From Firmicutes bacterium UBA6226 (GTDB taxonomy: Bacteria > Bacillota_A > Clostridia > Peptostreptococcales > Acidaminobacteraceae): a DNA stretch of 13,366 bases. This document shows positions 11,034 through 13,366 of the stretch, in pieces (position 1 is the first letter of the stretch; the number at the start of each line of letters is the position of its first letter). Under the pieces are notes generated by a model. The model searched no databases. It was not told where the DNA came from and saw only the letters and a list, made by a program, of their open reading frames with translations. The stretch is from assembly GCA_002441045.1 (NCBI GenBank), contig DJWQ01000246.1:1-13366 (forward strand), read 5' to 3'. Position numbers and translations under genes: made by a program.

Positions 11034-13366
11034 TTACAGTTTAATCTGTCTTATTCTAAGTGCATTGGTTAGTACTGATATAGAACTTAATGTCATGGCT
11101 ACGCCTGCGATTATTGGATTTAATAATCCTATCGCTGCTATTGGAATTCCTATAATGTTATAGATAAATGCAAAGAATAAGTTTTCATTAATATTTTTCA
11201 TAACTTTTACACTCAATTGCTTTGCTTTCACAATTCCATTTAAATCTCCACTAATTAAAGTAATATCTGCACTTTCCATAGCTATGTCGGTTCCAGTCCC
11301 CATTGCAATACCTATATCTGCTAAGGCTATCGCTGGTGAATCATTGATTCCATCGCCAGCCATGCTTACAATCGAACCGTTTTCTTGTAAACTCTTAACT
11401 TTTTCAAATTTATCATCTGGTAAACAATCAGATTGATACGAATCAAGATTAAGTGTCTCAGCGACTGATTTGGCAGTAACTTCGTTGTCACCCGTTAACA
11501 TTATTACTTTAACACCTAAATCATGAAGAACTTTTACAGCATTTAGTGATGATTCTTTAATTGGATCATGAACACTGACAATTCCAAGTATTTTTGAAGG
11601 ATCCATAAGATACATTACAGTTTGGCCTATTGATTGCATCTTTCTAATTTCATCCTTATTTGAAATGAGTTTCATCCCTAGCCTGTTAACAAGCTTTTCA
11701 TTTCCAAGTGCATATTTCAAACCGTTAATATCTGCAAAAACACCTTCCCCTGTTATCATTTTGAAATTTTCAGTTTTATACAAACTAATTCGCTTCTCTG
11801 ATGCTGCTTTCACAATAGAAATCGCTAATGGATGCTCACTATTATTATCAATTGATGCTGCCAATTTTAAAATTTCATCCTCCGTGATACTTTCAAATGA
11901 TGTTGTCGACTTAAAGGTAGGTTTACCAATTGTTAAAGTACCTGTCTTGTCTACTAATACAGTGTCAACTTTTCTCATTTGTTCAATTGCAGCAGCGTTC
12001 TTAATTAAAATACCATTTTGAGCACCTTTTCCTGTTCCAACCATTATTGAAACAGGAGTTGCTAAGCCCAATGCACAAGGACAAGCAATGATTAACACAG
12101 CTATAGAGTTTAATAATCCTGACTGCCAATTACCATAAAATAACCCCCAAACAAAAAATGTTAAAATAGAAAATGCGATAACCAATGGAACAAAATACCC
12201 TGCAACTCTATCTGCAACCTTCTGAATTGGCGCTTTAGAAATTGATGCTTCGTTAACCATTTGAATTATTCTAGCGAGTACAGTATCTCCACCTACTTGC
12301 TTCGCTTCCATAATAAAACTACCATTTATGTTTATTGTACCACCAGTGACTTTTGAATGAACACTGACCTCTTTTGGAATAGGCTCACCTGTAATCATTG
12401 ATTCATCTACGACACCATCACCTTCAATAATAACGCCATCAACTGGAATTTTGTTTCCAGGTTTTACTTTTACTAGATCATCAACCACTACATCATTCAG
12501 ATTTAATTCAATTTCTTCATCTTGACGAATGACAATAGCTGTTGTTGGAACAAGATTCAAAAGTTCTTTTATTGCTGAACTTGTCTTAGAATGCGCTCTT
12601 AGTTCTAACATTTGTCCAAGAATTACTAAAGTCAGAATAATTACAGTCGTTTCATAATAAACTGCTGGATAACCATCCATCATAGCAGTTGCTTGAGGGA
12701 TAAATGAAGGAAACAAAGTTCCAATTACGCTAAACAGCCACGCAATTATAGTACCTAATCCAATTAATGTAAACATATTAAAGTTTCGCCCTTTTAAACT
12801 ACGAATAGCTTTTTTATAAATAAAGGTAGATGTATAGAGTACCACAGGTAATGATAATATTAACTGTAAAGTGAGATTTAACCTTCTTGTAAATAAAGTC
12901 GATATGACATTACTTAGACCTGGTATTAATTCTCCCATTGTTAACATCAAAATCGGTATTGAGAAGATTGTTGAAATGATTAGCCGCCGTTTCATTTTTT
13001 GGTAAGCAACATACCCTGAATCGTCATTTTCATTATATTCTCCAAAAGAAACTAACTCAATCAGGTGCATACCACAAATAGGGCAATCACCTGGATTAGG
13101 ATAAGTTTTATTTTCTTCACACCTCATAGGGCAAATATATTTTTTTTCATTCTTTTTATTTGAAAAAGTAATCCTACTACTATAATTTTTTTCTTCAAAA
13201 GTACATTGACTTTCATTTTCACATCTTCCGTCACAATCCGACTCTCCACACAAGCAAACACTTGGATTTTTATAGCTTTGATGTTCAAGGTTTAATGGAT
13301 CTAAATGTTCATGGTGTACATGGTGTTCGTGATGTTCGTGATGTTCTTGGTGTTCTTGGTGTTCTT
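11034..13366 (-). CDS. copA: Copper-translocating P1B-1-type ATPase with His-rich N-terminus (5' end off the right edge)
   Basis: The open frame continues to the window edge, so the start is not seen; about 776 residues are visible. In order they are: a His-rich tail of E-H-Q and E-H-H units (13255-13366), a Cys cluster (CLCG, CDGRC, C), an HMBD-type metal site CPMRC...PGDCPICGM (about 13070-13136), two membrane helices, and the ATPase core. The core has TGEP, the membrane metal site CPC (12075-12083), phosphorylation site DKTGTLT, SEHPL and GDGINDSPA. Late membrane segments carry YN and MTLSS, the P1B-1 signature for Cu+/Ag+ export. No GMxCxxC HMA domain is visible. It should pump Cu+ out of the cytoplasm. 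It converges on the RseC-family gene, and its promoter is outside the window. Confidence 0.95.
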   Translation of the reverse strand, partial: EHQEHQEHHEHHEHHVHHEHLDPLNLEHQSYKNPSVCLCGESDCDGRCENESQCTFEEKNYSSRITFSNKKNEKKYICPMRCEENKTYPNPGDCPICGMHLIELVSFGEYNENDDSGYVAYQKMKRRLIISTIFSIPILMLTMGELIPGLSNVISTLFTRRLNLTLQLILSLPVVLYTSTFIYKKAIRSLKGRNFNMFTLIGLGTIIAWLFSVIGTLFPSFIPQATAMMDGYPAVYYETTVIILTLVILGQMLELRAHSKTSSAIKELLNLVPTTAIVIRQDEEIELNLNDVVVDDLVKVKPGNKIPVDGVIIEGDGVVDESMITGEPIPKEVSVHSKVTGGTININGSFIMEAKQVGGDTVLARIIQMVNEASISKAPIQKVADRVAGYFVPLVIAFSILTFFVWGLFYGNWQSGLLNSIAVLIIACPCALGLATPVSIMVGTGKGAQNGILIKNAAAIEQMRKVDTVLVDKTGTLTIGKPTFKSTTSFESITEDEILKLAASIDNNSEHPLAISIVKAASEKRISLYKTENFKMITGEGVFADINGLKYALGNEKLVNRLGMKLISNKDEIRKMQSIGQTVMYLMDPSKILGIVSVHDPIKESSLNAVKVLHDLGVKVIMLTGDNEVTAKSVAETLNLDSYQSDCLPDDKFEKVKSLQENGSIVSMAGDGINDSPAIALADIGIAMGTGTDIAMESADITLISGDLNGIVKAKQLSVKVMKNINENLFFAFIYNIIGIPIAAIGLLNPIIAGVAMTLSSISVLTNALRIRQIKL
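13312..13365. repeat. Six 9-bp tandem units encoding the His-rich tail
   Basis: Units of the form TGRTGTTCK repeat in frame from 13312 to 13365 (for example TGGTGTTCT and TGATGTTCG). On the minus strand each encodes Glu-His-Gln, Glu-His-His or a variant. A three-codon period means copy number can change without a frameshift, so tail length may vary between strains. Confidence 0.85.

Noticed and set aside
1..13366. CRISPR arrays, tRNA or rRNA genes, insertion sequences
   Set aside because: No spaced repeat array, cloverleaf, rRNA segment, transposase or terminal inverted repeats were seen. The only arrays are the short tandem repeats at 603-669 and 13312-13365.

Overview
The window reads as a low-GC Gram-positive chromosome, most likely an anaerobic Clostridia-type member of the Bacillota. 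The reasons are AT-rich DNA, strong AGGAGG-type ribosome binding sites, a DUF4180 protein, a NusG-domain-II/RseC-like pair, and sigma-54 control of a metal-resistance locus. The genus cannot be fixed from the sequence alone. All genes but one (10497-10901) lie on the minus strand.

Left part (1-5191), unrelated small units. It holds the N-terminal part of an XRE-type regulator; a long gene-free stretch with hairpins and three ~22-bp direct repeats; and a YgiD/LigB-type extradiol dioxygenase with a promoter carrying two palindromes exactly 20 bp apart. Next, read leftwards from 3580, comes an ECF sigma factor with a plausible self-recognised promoter, then a 38-codon unrecognised small gene with a good ribosome binding site, then a 403-residue repeat protein. 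Before it, also read leftwards, is a three-gene unit of DUF4180 protein, HTH_17 protein and HemG-like flavodoxin, with a near-consensus sigma-A promoter at one end and a Rho-independent terminator at the other.

Right part (5282-13366), a metal (probably copper) response island. It contains a secreted Met/His-rich PepSY-like protein, a small membrane-anchored NusG-domain-II protein, a second-type Lgt, an NtrC-type sigma-54 activator with its NtrB-type kinase, a divergent RseC-family membrane protein, and a P1B-1 Cu+ ATPase. The ATPase runs off the right edge and has a His-rich repeat tail, a Cys cluster and an HMBD-type metal-binding motif.

How it may work together. Two sequences match the sigma-54 -24/-12 consensus with exact GG-N10-GC spacing. 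One (TTGGCACGATATTTGCG, 7534-7550, minus) drives lgt and its downstream genes; the other (TTGGCATATAATTTGCA, 10430-10446, plus) drives the RseC-family gene. About 105 bp upstream of the expected lgt start lies a dyad with 10-bp arms (ATTTGCTACA, 5-bp spacer, TGTAGCAAAT), the right size and place for an enhancer bound by the encoded activator. The inferred circuit is: envelope or metal stress, then kinase, then activator, then sigma-54 transcription of envelope genes that handle metal, thiols and lipoproteins. This is the most interesting system in the window.
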